A DNA stretch of 64,000 nucleotides, taken from positions 118,183-182,182 of the forward strand of contig JAZDSV010000032.1 of the NCBI GenBank assembly GCA_036784855.1. The letters run 5' to 3'. Both the position numbers and the translations under genes were made by a program. This DNA comes from Aphelidium insulamus (Eukaryota > Aphelidiomycota > Aphelidea > Aphelidiaceae). The number at the start of each line of letters is the position of its first letter. Position 1 is the stretch's first letter. Positions 11,219-22,678 of this stretch are shown one piece after another. Below the pieces are notes generated by a model. The model did no database searches, was not told the DNA's origin, and saw nothing but the letters and a program-made list of their open reading frames with translations.

Positions 11219-12720
11219 CTAGTGACGCGGTGGCGGGGTGGGCGATCGCGAGCGGCTGCGGCGCGGGGATCGTGAGCGACGGCGCGGCGGAGGCGAACGT
11301 GAATCTCGACGGGGCGGCGAGCGAGATTCACGACGCGGGGCAGGCGATCGAGATCCGCGGCGGGGCGGGGAGCGGCCACGAACGGGCGATGGCGAACCAC
11401 GACCACGCTGTGTGCCCTCCTTTACATATCGTGAGACTTGCAGTCACCTTGGTGCCGAGCACCGGTATTTTCTCCTACCTCAAACACGTGAACCTTGTTG
11501 CCGTTGAAGTCGGCGCCGTCCAACTTGTCCAAAGCGCGGAGCAAATCTTCACGGGACGAAAAGTCGCAGATGCTGCATCGGTTAACAAGACATATGATAT
11601 AGACACTATCCAACTTACCCCTCATCACTGCGTTCACGGCGCACATCGGCATAAGTCACCTCACCGGCACGGCGGGCGAAATCCTTGATGTCCTACATAT
11701 GGCCAGCGCCCATGTCAGATCCGGTTGTGACCAATGGCCAACACACAGGCCAGGCCAACATCATAAAGAAAAGGCTCCAGGAGATATAGCAGAGACGGGG
11801 CGTATGCCATCCAGGGATAATGCAAGGGAATAACCAACCAATACACCACCAATACCAAAGTAACAAGAGAACACCGCCAGTACCAATACCAAGGATACAG
11901 AATAATGACAACCAGGATACAGAACAATTTCAGCTAGCCACCAATACCACGAGTACAAGCATCAGCAACGTTCAGTGGGTTTCCAGTACCTGCCAGTTGG
12001 CACCACGGGGCAAGTTCTCAATCGCCATGCGGTGGGGAGTGCTGCGCGGGCGCTCGAAGCGACGCGAGCGCTCAGCACTGCGAGATCGCGAGCGCGAGTA
12101 GCGACGCGCGCCGCCATAGTCACGACGACGGTCACCGCTGCGAGAGCGCGATCGGGAAGGTGGGCGACGGCGTTCACTGCCACCGCGGGCAAACTGCACG
12201 GTCAGGGTGCGGCCAAGGAATTCCAAGCGATCCAGGTCCTTGATGGCGTCCTCGGCGTCGCGTTCATCCGTGAACTCCTGGCAGATTATTAGACTATTAA
12301 ATATATATATATATATATATATAAGTAACATATGTAGCAAATTCAATTCCGACAAGCAGCGCAGTAATAAGCCACAGCCGGACTCAATATAATTCGCATA
12401 TAATATGGGACCGGTCGTCGCATCGCATAGCATTATGAGTGCTACGCGAATAGAGACGGGTAGGATCGGCGCTGCATAGAAAATGGAGCTGCGCCTTTCA
12501 ACCACCAAGGTCCCTTCAATTACGGCGCCCAAGTACACGCCCGTATAGACAGCACACACACATGGAGTACAGGAGCACACACACAGCGAGAACGCACCAC
12601 AAAGCCAAAGCCGCTCTTCAAGTTGATGTCGCGGATCTCACCAAACTTGCCAAACAGACGCTCCAAGTCGCGTTCCTTGGCCTCATAGGCCAGCCCACCG
12701 ATGTAGAGACGCGGTGCCAT
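11219..12720 (-). CDS. SR-family splicing factor with two RRMs
   Basis: Pre-mRNA splicing regulator. Exons 12720-12598, 12277-11990, 11692-11619, 11572-11479 and 11419-11219 give 259 residues. RRM1 holds RNP2 LYIGGL and RNP1 SGFGFVEF; a first RS-rich linker follows; RRM2 is the atypical SR pseudo-RRM with ANWQDIKDFARRAGEVTYAD, close to the SWQDLKD signature; the tail is a Pro-Arg-Ser RS domain. Two introns of 320 and 297 nt are six times longer than the local norm, the first with a TA microsatellite and the second with CCAATACCA-type repeats. Long introns in SR genes often hold regulated or poison exons; here that is inference. Confidence 0.92.
12299..12323. repeat. TA microsatellite in intron 1 of the SR gene
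   Basis: About twelve TA units inside the 320-nt intron. Similar TA tracts occur in introns at 26964-27001 (aminotransferase) and 48019-48038 (RCC1). Confidence 0.85.
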
Positions 12721-12870
12721 TGCGAAAAGTTTGTGCAATGTGTGCAGTGCGTGCCTGCTTAACCAAGAGCAAAAAGCAATTCCAACCCAAGCCGACCCTG
12801 ACCCTGACCCAAAAAAAAAGAAAGTGGAAAGAAGAAAGACGACAGAAGAAAGAATGAACAAGAAAAATCC

Positions 12871-13719
12871 ATGCTGCGACAATTCCAGCGCAGTCTGAGC
12901 ACATCATGGCGCCACTCGGCGTCGCCGTGGACGCGGTATCCCTCGCCATCACCTTGGCTGACCACAGACAGACTGGTGTACGGGACAATCGCTGCCAACT
13001 GCGCCGTGTTCCTGGCGTGGAAGTCGGCCGAGAACCGTGCCACCCGCGGCGACATGGGCCCGTTCCGTTTCATGCAGCGCAACTTCACATGCAGCCACTG
13101 GAGGCTGGCTGACACAATGCGCGACCCCATGGCGCTGGCCACGCTCCTTTCGTGTACCGTGTCACATCGCGAGGTGTGGCACCTGCTCTCCAACATGGTG
13201 GGACTGTACTATCTGGGGCGCGGGATGGGCGCGGTGCTCAGTGTTCCGGCGCTGGCCACACTTTTCGTCGGCAGTGGCCTGAGTAGTTCGGTTGTTAGTG
13301 CGCTGTATCAGCAGTACGGCGAGCGGCGTCAACGGAATGTTCATGGCGGATCACTTGGTGCTAGTGGTGCCATAATGGGCATGCTGGCATCATATGGACT
13401 GCTGTTTCGTATGCAGCCGCTGTATCTGTACGGAGTTGTGCCCATCCCGGCCATAATATTGCAAGTATTCTTGATATATATATGTTTAGTGCTAAGCATC
13501 TAGCATATGTTAACTTTTGCTGATAGCGCCTTCGGGGTGGCGGCATATGACCTGCTGTCGTTGTCCAAGGACAACGTGGACCGCGCGGGGCATTTGGGCG
13601 GCTTTGCGTGCGGTGCACTGTACTACGTGCTGCGGCTTCGGTCTCGGGGTGGCCGCGGTGGCACCTCACTCTACCGCGGCATATCGTTGTCCAACAGCTG
13701 GCGCAGTTGGCGTGTTTAA
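12871..13719 (+). CDS. PCP1: Mitochondrial rhomboid protease (PARL/Pcp1 type)
   Basis: Intramembrane serine protease of the inner mitochondrial membrane that cleaves Mgm1 and other substrates in yeast. Exons 12871-13460 and 13527-13719 give 260 residues. The N-terminus (MLRQFQRSLSTSWRHS) is a basic amphipathic presequence. The catalytic serine lies in GASGA and the histidine in GHLGG, with the family HLLSNMVGLYYLG block upstream. The intron (13461-13526) keeps frame only with a GC donor (ATATT|GCAAGT). The start is 150 bp from the divergently transcribed SR gene, so they share a promoter. Confidence 0.92.
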
Positions 13720-13761
13720 GAGGCACTAATGATTGTATATGCGTACATTTGACATACATAT

Positions 13762-14852
13762 TCACGTTGCAATGCCGGCATCGGCGCGCGACTTGAAGCC
13801 ACCCACCGCGGCAATGTACGCCAAGATGACCAGCAGTGTCACGCAGTAGGCTGCCAAGTAGAACTGCAGCACAAGACGTTCGCCGCGCGAGAACAGTTGC
13901 CGGTCAGCCGCGAATATCTGCCACCGCCTGTCCCACCGTGGCACTCTGCTGGCTGTTGTGGCAGTCGCCGCAAAGTCCCGCTGGCGCCACAGCCACACCG
14001 TCAATGGCAGTGCATATCCCGCCAGCCACACCAAGCCCAGCGCCAGCCCGCCCGGGAACTCGACGCACACCGCCCCAAACAGCAGGCCGTAACACAGGAC
14101 GCCCACCCCGAACTCCAACCGCTGTCGCGTGCTGCAGAGTGCCGGGTGTCGGTGATGGCGGTACGCGTACATGTGCGTCACGGATATGCCCAGCGCTCCC
14201 AGAGCGTACATGTAGTGCGCGTAGATATGCTCCCAGTCGTCGCGCATATACGAGTAGAGCCGCGGCACCAGCGGATACTTGCCGGCCACCTCGGCGCGAC
14301 TGTCCATCAGCACCTTGAGCGGGTCCTTGAACATGGCGGCCGCGGTGTGCAGCCCGTGTCCCTGCACATAGACCGCGGCGCACACCATGAACACCGCCAG
14401 GGTGTGCACTGAGAGTACGTTTCGGCCGGCGCCCCACAACACAAAAAACAGCAGAGGCAGGGTCACGACGGGGTCCACCATGCGCACCACATCTCCCAGC
14501 GAGATCCACGGGTCAGACAGGTACACCGTGGGCAACACCACCGGCAGCGTGACGAATAGGAGCATGGACACGCTCATGCAGAGCAGTAGGCGCAACAGTG
14601 CAGCATTGTCCTTGGCACTATAACCGTGCCCCGCCGCACCATCGCTACCAGACACGGGGACGGACACAACGCTGTCGGCACCGGCGGTCTCCGGGAGTAG
14701 TGTGTCCTGGCGTGCCGATGCCTGCGGGCGTTCTCGCAGTGGGATCATCAATAATGTTGCGGACTGTTCCCTCTCGCTCTCTACATATGTACCACCCCTG
14801 TAGAAACGCAAGAGCGTCACATATACGTAGAAGGTCTGAAAGCTAAATACAT
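13762..14852 (-). CDS. Multi-pass membrane protein of unknown function, His-rich TM motif
   Basis: Exons 14852-14827 and 14797-13762, joined across a 29-nt intron (GTATAT...CTACAG), give 353 residues; without it, the first in-frame ATG is at 14748 (328 residues). About seven hydrophobic segments follow a polar N-terminus. Between TM3 and TM5 are HGLHTAAAMF, a DDWEHIYAHYMYALG segment and YAYRHHRH, so four or five histidines and acidic residues lie next to membrane segments. Such an arrangement recalls the CREST hydrolase superfamily (alkaline ceramidases, PAQR receptors, Per1-like), but no family signature is certain. It converges with the rhomboid gene (42 bp between stops). Confidence 0.7.
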
Positions 14853-14932
14853 ATTAGCAGACGAAGTGGCACGCAAAGTTTATGTTACTCCATATTCTAA
14901 TTGGCTTGACCAACAACACCAACGACGCGGCT

Positions 14933-15411
14933 CTATCCATGGGCGGCCATATTGAGAACAAACGTTGCAGGCGCCTTCTTCAGATACTTGCATTCAGCAG
15001 TGGCGCCAACCCAGCTACGGCCACAATTGACAATATTAGCACCGTTTTCGGTTTTCCACTTTGAGCCATCTCGTGTGTTGTCTTTAAAGTCGGCACCATC
15101 CAAATTGTCCCCATAACACTCGATAAAGGACTGGGAGTAGAGCGGATGGCCAATTTGTTGTTTCGGAAACCTCAATTCAAAGCTGCCACCCCATCCATAA
15201 TGAACCGTTTTGGAAAGTATGTAACTGTTTTCCACCTTTTTCCCTTTGGCCTTCATTATGGTGATGGTCTTGCCGTTTTTTGGCCTGCGATATTGCTGCT
15301 TCAAATGGAATGGGGACGGCGCGCGCACCTCAACATGCACTTCTGCTGTGTAGCAGCATATATTAACGATTATATCGCTGCGGCCAAACAAATTGCTTTT
15401 TTAAGTAGCAT
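14933..15411 (-). CDS. Unassigned small protein, possibly secreted; N-terminus uncertain
   Basis: The body (14933-15345) encodes about 137 residues with three Cys (IECYGDN, VNCGRSW, AECKYL) and no recognised domain. There is no in-frame ATG near its start. An ATG at 15411 in another frame begins MLLKKAICLAAAI, signal-peptide-like but stopped at once. A 44-nt GT-AG intron (15346-15389) would join that ATG in frame to the body, giving 144 residues but removing most of the hydrophobic segment. A frameshift is the alternative. Neighbours give no clue. The coding call is moderate; the structure needs RNA evidence. Confidence 0.45.
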
Positions 15412-15750
15412 TGACTTTCCGCGGCACGCGTAAATCAGCACTCTCCATATGTGTGGTAACGCAAGCACTGCAAGGTCGGCCTATCGGCGTTAACTCAAAT
15501 ATTATCCCGTGTAACGGAAACATCGCGGTTTATGGCACGGTAATATCAATGACATGCACTTATATCCAGCCAACGCGTTGTCTCGGTAAAATCAGTTTAG
15601 TTCACGTGTAAATAGAGTTAAACTCAGGTGAAGCATCATCTACATCCCACCTTGAGCTAACGCGTAATAATAAGGAACGACATAGGGAAGCGCCGTGCTA
15701 CTTTCTTGTGGGGCAAAATCAAGAGCAGACAGCACAGATACCAGCAAAAT
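15412..15750. other. Intergenic region, 339 bp
   Basis: Lies between the small unassigned gene and the stop of the AAGAB-like gene. Nothing recognisable in it; it should carry the promoter of the leftward gene and the 3' UTR of the next one. Confidence 0.6.
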
Positions 15751-16797
15751 CTATTCACAATCACTGTCCACAAGTAGTCGGCGTGCAAATGAGAGTGCCA
15801 ACTTTTCTGCCACTTGTCTTCTGGCCTCATCATCTCCCGCATTCCCTTTCGTGGCGGCCACTGTATAAAGATGAATTGTACAAGCTTGCATAAAAGTATG
15901 CACCTACCGCGAGCCTCTTGAATGTGGTGCATAAGCTCCAATAGTGCTGCGTCATCGCCATCATCATCTTCTTCTCCCAGAATATTGGTAATATTACTAT
16001 CATCTTCCGTGCCAACAATCTCAGCAAAGGGGTCCGTGCGGGTAGTTGCTTCTTCCGTGGTATGTGAGCACAGCGTGTCCACTTCATCCACAGTTCTTGC
16101 GCACTCGACTGCATTCATTAGCACATTTGTCCACGCGGCATAATTGCCGTCCAGCGCCGCTTTGACTTCCAGCCAGGACTCTCCATTCTGGGCATCATCT
16201 ATGGCACTTGTTATGCAAACTATCTGCCACGTCATGGTACCAATGTACCAATATCATAGTTGGCAACGGCGGAAAAGTCACTGGACTGCAGCAATTCTTC
16301 CACAGCAGCCATGTCTGTACTGTCGCTGCTCAGCACTACAAGCAGTAGCAGCTGTTCATCGGTCAGAGCCTCGGCTCGTCGCTTCATCCAGTGCCGCAGC
16401 CACCCAACGTTGCTCTATAGTCTAATGAAGTATAAACATGAACACCGTATCTACTCACTTTGGCGTCGTGGCACAGAATCCACACTGCAGGCCGTGCGTC
16501 AAGATCATAATCATTGTCGTCTGCGCTGGACACACTGGTTTGGATAGATAGCGACGCCGAGTAGTACTTGTTGGTGAGCAGCGCCGCGTTCCATTCTGAT
16601 GTCGGTGCCGTGTTGACGGCCGAATCATCTGCGCCCAGGCATCGCAGCACACCTAACGCCCAATGAATGATGTACTACATACATACATATACGCCATATC
16701 CTGGAAGAGTACCTTGCATGCACTTGTGCGCTATGTCGCGCTGCTGGGCCACCAGACACACGGCATTGGCCGGTGATTCGGCGGCCGTTAACGTCAT
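15751..16797 (-). CDS. AAGAB: Alpha/gamma-adaptin-binding protein p34-like (AAGAB/Irc6)
   Basis: Likely chaperone for assembly of AP-1/AP-2 clathrin adaptors. Exons 16797-16713, 16652-16459, 16414-16268, 16223-15908 and 15860-15751 give 283 residues. A Rossmann-like N-terminal domain shows TNKYYSASLSIQ, DLDARPAVWILCHD and strand-like LLLLVVLSS; the acidic linker (GEEDDDGDD) and C-terminal helix (EARRQVAEKLALSFARRLL) match the family layout. The junction 16268/16223 is the weak point: a 44-nt intron with donor GTTGCC restores frame, but shorter alternatives do not. Assignment is by overall pattern rather than one diagnostic motif. Confidence 0.7.
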
Positions 16798-16907
16798 CTG
16801 CGATGGAAAATTGCAAACGCTAAAACTTGCATGTTCGCGCCACGTGAGAACAACTTGTTTCTACCAGCGCCTGCGCAGAAATGTCTATTATGTACTTTCA
16901 ATAAAGC

Positions 16908-19412
16908 TCAGTGCTTGTGCCTCGGCTTCTTGTCAACAGCGCCGGCAGCGATGCCGTATGCGCGCATTCGATCGGTCTCGATGGCCACCACAGTGCTCCC
17001 GCTGCTCTCCTTTTTCTTCTTTTTCTTCTTCTTCTTGAGCTTGTTTCCATCGGCATCCACCGCCTCCCTCTTGGTGGGCAGAAGAGATTTGCCGTCGGCA
17101 CTCGGCTGCAGCAACACGTCCGTGCCAACTTCCACAGGTGCTGTTGAGCCGGCTTTTCGTTTGCGTGTCACCTTATTCCCGCCTTGCGTTGACTGCGCGC
17201 CCGATTTCAAGTCTGCCTTGGCTTCGGCTTCCAGCGTTTCAGCGAGCTTCTTGCGGAATTCCTTGCGTCGCTTCTTGCTGTTCTTGCGCCACGTGGCAAT
17301 CCAGCGCTGGTCGGCGGCAGTACTGCGGTACGGCGCCAACTTTTTCAGCGACAAGTACTCGTTCAGCTGGCTGTCATCCGCCTCTATAATCTCTTCCGGC
17401 TTAAGGCCAAAGCTGTCTGCAGGAACCTGGCGGTACTTGAACCTCGTGGGCAAGTCATCAATCTACGACTGTTAACTGAATAATATTATGGATATGCTAC
17501 ACGTACCATGTCCTCGTAGTCCAGCTGGTAGTACTCGTCGAGAAATTCGCTAATCTTCTTTTGCTTGTCCGTGGCAAGAGGCGGAAGTGGCGTTCTGTCA
17601 TCATCCACCTCAACTGGATTCTCCTCCACGTAGTCGGCGTCCATTATGAAATCGTCGTCGGCATCATCTTCATCGCCATCTGCGCTCTTTTTCTTCTTGC
17701 TCTTCTTGACCTTCTTCTTTTGCTCCTTTTGAAGGGCTAGCATGGTTTCTTGGTCTACTTCGAGGTCCTCGTCCAGACCATTACCATACTCGTACTCGTC
17801 CAAATTAACGCTGTCTGCCAATTCAGCCGCAATGGCTTTGCTGTTACCGCCACTGCCGGCCACAAATGGCTTCTTGTCTGCGTCGTCAAACTGCGGCTTG
17901 ACGGTGTCGTCTTGTGCCTGATAGTAATCTTCGTTGAAGACATCCTGCATTGCCTTGTCCCACTGCTCCGGGTCAAAGTCCTCATCCATGGCCTTGCCCT
18001 CAAACAGGCCCATCAGCGCATTTTCGTCCACCACGCCACTCAGCTGCTGCACTCGCTTCAAATTCTCCCAGATCTCCTTCTTCTTCAAATTCTTTAACCG
18101 CTTCAGCTCCTCCTCTTTCTGGATGAGCTTCTCTTGACGGCGCTGTTTCCGCCGCTCACGTTCCTCGGCGCGCCTACTATCCTTTCTCCGAATGGACATG
18201 GGGTCGTGGCGCGCATGCGTCGGGATGGCATACACGTCCTCGGGCGGGTTGTGCAAGGCGTATGATGCACCGCCACCCTGCAGCGCATCCAACTCTTCGA
18301 AACGGAAATTGTACTTTGTCTCAAACTCCTCCGCCATCTCTAAGTGCTTCTCGTCCTCCTTCAGCACCTCGTCCAATGTGGGCAGCCGCGACTGCGATCG
18401 ATCGATCCAGCCGCGGTTGAACACAAAGTTCATCAGAAACTCTTCGCCGTCGTTACTGGCAGCTTGCTCCACCGATTTCTTGCCCGACTCCTGCGCCTCA
18501 ACCCAGTCCCTGAATGCAGTGATTGTGCGGTCCGACGATTTGATGTTGGACATGAGCCACCGCTTGTAGTCGTCGTCCTCGTTGCGCTGCTCCTCGCCAG
18601 ACTTTTCGCGCAGCACAAGAAAATCGTCTTCCACTTCACCTTCACCGTCCTTGGCTGGTGATGATGTGGATGGTTGTCGGCCTGATGCAAATTCATCCCC
18701 GTTGGCAGCTGCTAGCAATTCTCGCTTTAGTGCATCTTGCTCCTCAAAGTGAGTCACCACGGGTTTGTGCTGTTTGCCGCCAGAAAACGCGGGGCCCTCC
18801 ACTGCGCCCGGAATCAGTCCATCCAGAAGCGTCTGCCGGTGATAATCTTTGAGGTACATGGCTTTGCTTGACTGACGCTTCTGCTGCTGCTGCAATTCGG
18901 CATCAACGCCAGCCTTTACAATATCCTGTGCCTTGGCATTCAGGGCTTTCAGTTGTTCCTCTAGACACACATTAGCAAACAATTTATGGTCACATACAGT
19001 CATACCGGCGAAAAAATTACAATTTGGATCGTAGACGCGCTCGTCACGTGTTCGTATGGCCGCGATCGTTTGCAGGATTTGCGCATCGACTGCCGGAGTC
19101 AAATCCACGCCAACCTCATCTTCGTCCGTGTCCGTGTCCTCATCTTCGTCTTCGCCTGCATCTTCAACCCCGTCAGTGCCGTACTTTAGCTTTACTGTGA
19201 ATGTGCATTAGCGTATCCGAGTGATGAGAATTTGAGGACGACTTACATGCTTGGAGCTCTTGCTGACGCTTGATCTTTTCAAATTGACCCGCGTACTCTT
19301 TGTTTATGCGGAGAACGTCATCACTGTCGGCAGATATACCGAGATTATCAGTGGAGTCCCCGCCGTCGTTGTCGTCAAAGAGAGTGGCAACGTCGCTTCC
19401 ACCAGGCGCCAT
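16908..19412 (-). CDS. KRI1: KRI1 ribosome-biogenesis protein
   Basis: Nucleolar factor required for 40S subunit and 18S rRNA maturation, partner of Krr1. Exons 19412-19247, 19194-19006, 18960-17507 and 17462-16908 give 787 residues. Hallmarks: [48 protein letters not shown], long charged coiled coils ([17 protein letters not shown]), and the C-terminal KRI1 domain ([32 protein letters not shown]) ending in a Lys-rich nucleolar signal. All introns are GT-AG and 44-52 nt. Head to head with twinfilin across 237 bp with several CCAAT boxes. Confidence 0.93.
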
Positions 19413-19453
19413 GTTGAAAGATGAAGAAATGCCAGAATTATCAAGACGCGATG

Positions 19454-19482
19454 ATTGGCCAATTGCTGGTCAATCAACCAAT
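19454..19482. promoter_or_regulatory. CCAAT boxes in the KRI1/twinfilin bidirectional promoter
   Basis: ATTGG at 19454-19458, an overlapping CCAAT at 19459-19463 (palindromic ATTGGCCAAT) and CCAAT at 19478-19482 sit 40-70 bp upstream of KRI1 and about 170-195 bp upstream of twinfilin. They match the HAP/NF-Y core; function is inferred. Confidence 0.55.
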
Positions 19483-19649
19483 CACAGCACAGATTACGAG
19501 CCCCTGAAATTCACATCGTGGCGCACATGGCTGCACTTTCATTCCAATTGTCGGGCGCAATGGCCGACAATCGCTGCAATGTGGATGGTGCGTGCGTGTA
19601 TATGCTCGCATGCCCTGTGCTCACATTATGATGCATAGTGTCCGTAACC

Positions 19650-21236
19650 ATGGATTCGTGTCTACGCCAAGCCGCGCCGTGGATCTGCCTCTTGCGTCAC
19701 GAGCCGATGACGCCCCCTCCCACATCGCCCCCGCTGCCGCCGCCACTCGTTGCACCACCTCTTACAGATGACGACGCGAAAGATGCTCCGCCGTTGATTA
19801 TTCCGATGCCCAGTAGTCCTCAGGCCGATGACTGCGCGCTCACCGTTTGCGACAAGGCCACCCTGTCAACTCGCCCCACTCAGGACGGTCAGTGCAAGCC
19901 AATTCTATTATGGCATTGATTAAACTGACGTAGTTCTGTCCACGCTCCGCTCCGCTAAAGACTCTCGTGGAGAGCCCTTCATCACAAATGACAGGTCTGG
20001 GATATATGTGGTGAGGTTGCACGGTGGCGATATCGGCCTGGTGTCGTACTTTCCATCCTCTGCCACCTCGGTCAAGGCGCGCATGATTTACGCGTCGAGC
20101 ATCGGACCGCTGAAAAAGAAATTGGCGAGTCTGACCCCGCCTCCAACTGTGAAGGAGTGGATATTTGACTCGTTGGTACGTACACATGTGCAAAGTTTTA
20201 TCTTTATCAGAGCGCCTCACCTTTTACAGGAAGAGTTCAATGAGGCGTCATTGGCATACTCGGAACCATCAAACTCTTCCGTTACTGCCGATGCACCTTC
20301 CGCCTACATGAGTGCAGAGGAGGTTGAACGGGTCAAAATTGTACGTAAAGTCTAGATCTATGCATAAAACCACCCGCTAACTGATTTAACATCTAGTTGG
20401 AAGCGCAAGAAGTGGAGCGCCGTGAACAGGTGGAAAAAGTAAAATCAGTATTCGCGCAGATGCACAACAACAGCAATAACAACAATTCGCGTCCAAGCGC
20501 CCTCATAATCGATGACGGAACGATAGCTTCGCACACGGAGAGTAAGGAGACAGCTGCGGCCAAGTCTGGAGGATTTTGCCCCATACAGCTGCCGCTGAGT
20601 TCCACGGCATCAGCAGAGCTGCGATCGTTCTTGAGCTCGGAGAAGAGCGCGCTGGAGCTGGATCGTGTTGCCGAGCTGGCCATGACACCGGAGCAGAATT
20701 CCGTGGAACTTTTAGTCACCAAATCAGTTCGCACGGCCACTGCGGAGAACCTGGAGAGCCCACTCCCGGTCTCACTGGACCAACCGCGGTTCCTGCTCTA
20801 CAAGATGCATTCTCCATTCAAGCGTGCCCTGGTCTACTTTTGCCCCAGCACCGTGCCGCCAAAGACTCGCATGATGTACTCGTCGGCGCGCGCCGGACTG
20901 CTGCGAGAAGTGGAGTCTATCACCGCGATGGACCCGCTGTTGGCCATTGACTGCACGCTCGATGTCTACGATCCGGCGGAGCTGAATGCCGGGCACGTAC
21001 GCAGCGAGCTGCTTGCGCGGCACACGGTGGATACGCTCAAAGTGGTGAGTGGTCAGACGGAGAGCAGCGACACAACGCCGGCGCCGGCGCTGGTGAAGAA
21101 GCTTATCCGTCCACCGTCGCGGAGCAAGAAGCTCGGCATGGGTTTGGCGCAGTTGGGCGACCTGATGTCACAGCGGGCCAATTTGAATTCCAGCAAAAAG
21201 GTTTCGGCATTTTTTAGTCCGCGAGCAGATCAATAA
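19650..21236 (+). CDS. TWF1: Twinfilin (two ADF-homology domains)
   Basis: Actin-monomer and capping-protein-binding regulator. Exons 19650-19887, 19934-20175, 20230-20340 and 20397-21236 give 476 residues. ADF-H 1 contains SGIYVVRLHGGDIGLVSYF and KARMIYASSIGPLKKKL; ADF-H 2 contains QPRFLLYKMHSPFKRALVYF and TRMMYSSARAGLLREVE. The basic tail KKLIRPPSRSKKLGMG corresponds to the capping-protein/phosphoinositide-binding tail. The first 80 residues are an unusual Pro-rich stretch (MTPPPTSPPLPPPLVAPP) not found in typical twinfilins, and the linker is longer than usual; the start (ACCATGG context) is therefore the least certain part. Confidence 0.88.
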
Positions 21237-21326
21237 ACAGCACGGGTCTCACTTCAAGTGCAATGTGTTTACCATACCGCCTTTTATTGCAGCTCATGTT
21301 GCAAAACAGCGCAGATGTATGTAGAG

Positions 21327-22585
21327 TTAAATCTTGTCCGTCATTTCCGGCACGGCGGTAAACAAGTCGGCCACCAGGCCGTAGTCAGCCACTTGGAATA
21401 TAGGCGCCTCCGGATCCTTGTTGATGGCTACAATCACCTTGCTGTCCTTCATGCCGGCCAAGTGCTGAATGGCGCCTGAAATGCCCACGGCAATGTACAA
21501 GTCTGGCGCCACCACTTTGCCCGTCTGCCCGATCTGCAGGTCGTTTGGCACGAATCCAGCATCAACAGCAGCGCGCGACGCTCCAACTATGACATGATAA
21601 TACAATCTTACAGCAACCTAACGTTAAACTGACCAGCAGCGCCACACTTGTCGGCCAGCGTGTACAGTAGTTTAAAGTTGTCGCCATTTTTCAAACCGCG
21701 ACCGCCAGCAATGACAATCTTGGCGCCACCAAGTTCTGGGCGATCCGATGTGGCCACCTCTTCCTTCACCCATTTTGTGGTACATTCTGATCGATTAGTT
21801 TTGTGGAAAATAATAATCACATTAAAGTAGCAACATAAATCACTCTATACCTGTAGGGACGGCAGAGACGGACTCGATAGGTGCAGGTGACGAAGCCTTG
21901 TCTTGGCTGGGCTGAAAGGCGCTACTGCGCACAGTCAACATCTTGACCTTGTCGGTAGACTTGACAGTGGCAATAGCATTCCCTGCCATGTAAACAACAT
22001 ACAGATGATATATACATATGTAGAGCATACCGGCATAAATGGGACGGACAAAAGTGTCCTCGCCACTAATTTTGATGACATCACTGATGGGAGCGGTGTC
22101 GAGCATGGCAGCAACGCGCGGCAAGACATTCTTGACGAACGCCGAGTGTGACGCTAGAACGTGCGAGTATCCACCTATACACCAACAATAGTGAGGCACT
22201 GCGCGCACAAATACAGACGCACTTTATATCGACACGAACCTTTGGTGACAACATCGGCAACTGTGGCCGAGACGGCCTCCGCCAAGCCATTCTTGAATGA
22301 CGGATCGGCGCACGTCAACACCTTGGCGACACCACTGGTGCTGGACAGCGTTTGCGCACTCTTGGTCACATCGTCGGCGGCACCCAGCAATAGCGCCGTG
22401 ACCTGGTTGGCGGGGATCTGACCGGCGGCAGCGATGGCGGACAGAGTGCTGGATGCCAGTTTGCCATTCTTTTGCTCGCACAGCACCAGCGTAGAGGCGG
22501 TGCGGCTTGACTGCTGTTGTAGTGCTGCTGTGCCGCGGCGAACGGAGCAACTTCTCGCGCCGGCCAGCCGTGACAGATTCAACAT
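21327..22585 (-). CDS. ETFA: Electron transfer flavoprotein alpha subunit
   Basis: Mitochondrial matrix FAD/AMP protein passing electrons from acyl-CoA dehydrogenases to ETF-ubiquinone oxidoreductase. Exons 22585-22240, 22174-22031, 21982-21851, 21786-21634 and 21586-21327 give 344 residues (human 333). The N-terminus is an Arg/Ser presequence. The FAD domain signature is intact: [71 protein letters not shown]. All four introns are GT-AG, 47-65 nt. Confidence 0.96.
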
Positions 22586-22678
22586 TTGTATTTTGAGATC
22601 GGTCAAAGCACACGCTGTCGGCGACTGATGTCATGATAATACGAAATATTTTAAATTAAAACTATATGTGACACAACA

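Noticed and set aside
11693-11911. Hydrophobic open frame (repeated WYWW-like residues) antisense to the spacer repeats within the SR gene intron.
   Set aside because: It is a translation of CCAATACCA-type repeats inside an intron, not a membrane protein gene.
15657-15750. Read-through extension of the AAGAB-like frame past 15907 (hydrophobic tail).
   Set aside because: The spliced version gives the family-type basic helix and a stop at 15751; the read-through tail is intron plus 3' flank.
16224-16252. Very short (17-25 nt) introns in the AAGAB-like gene.
   Set aside because: The 25-nt option breaks phase and the 17-nt option is implausibly short; a 44-nt intron with GTTGCC fits phase and the local length mode, though weakly.
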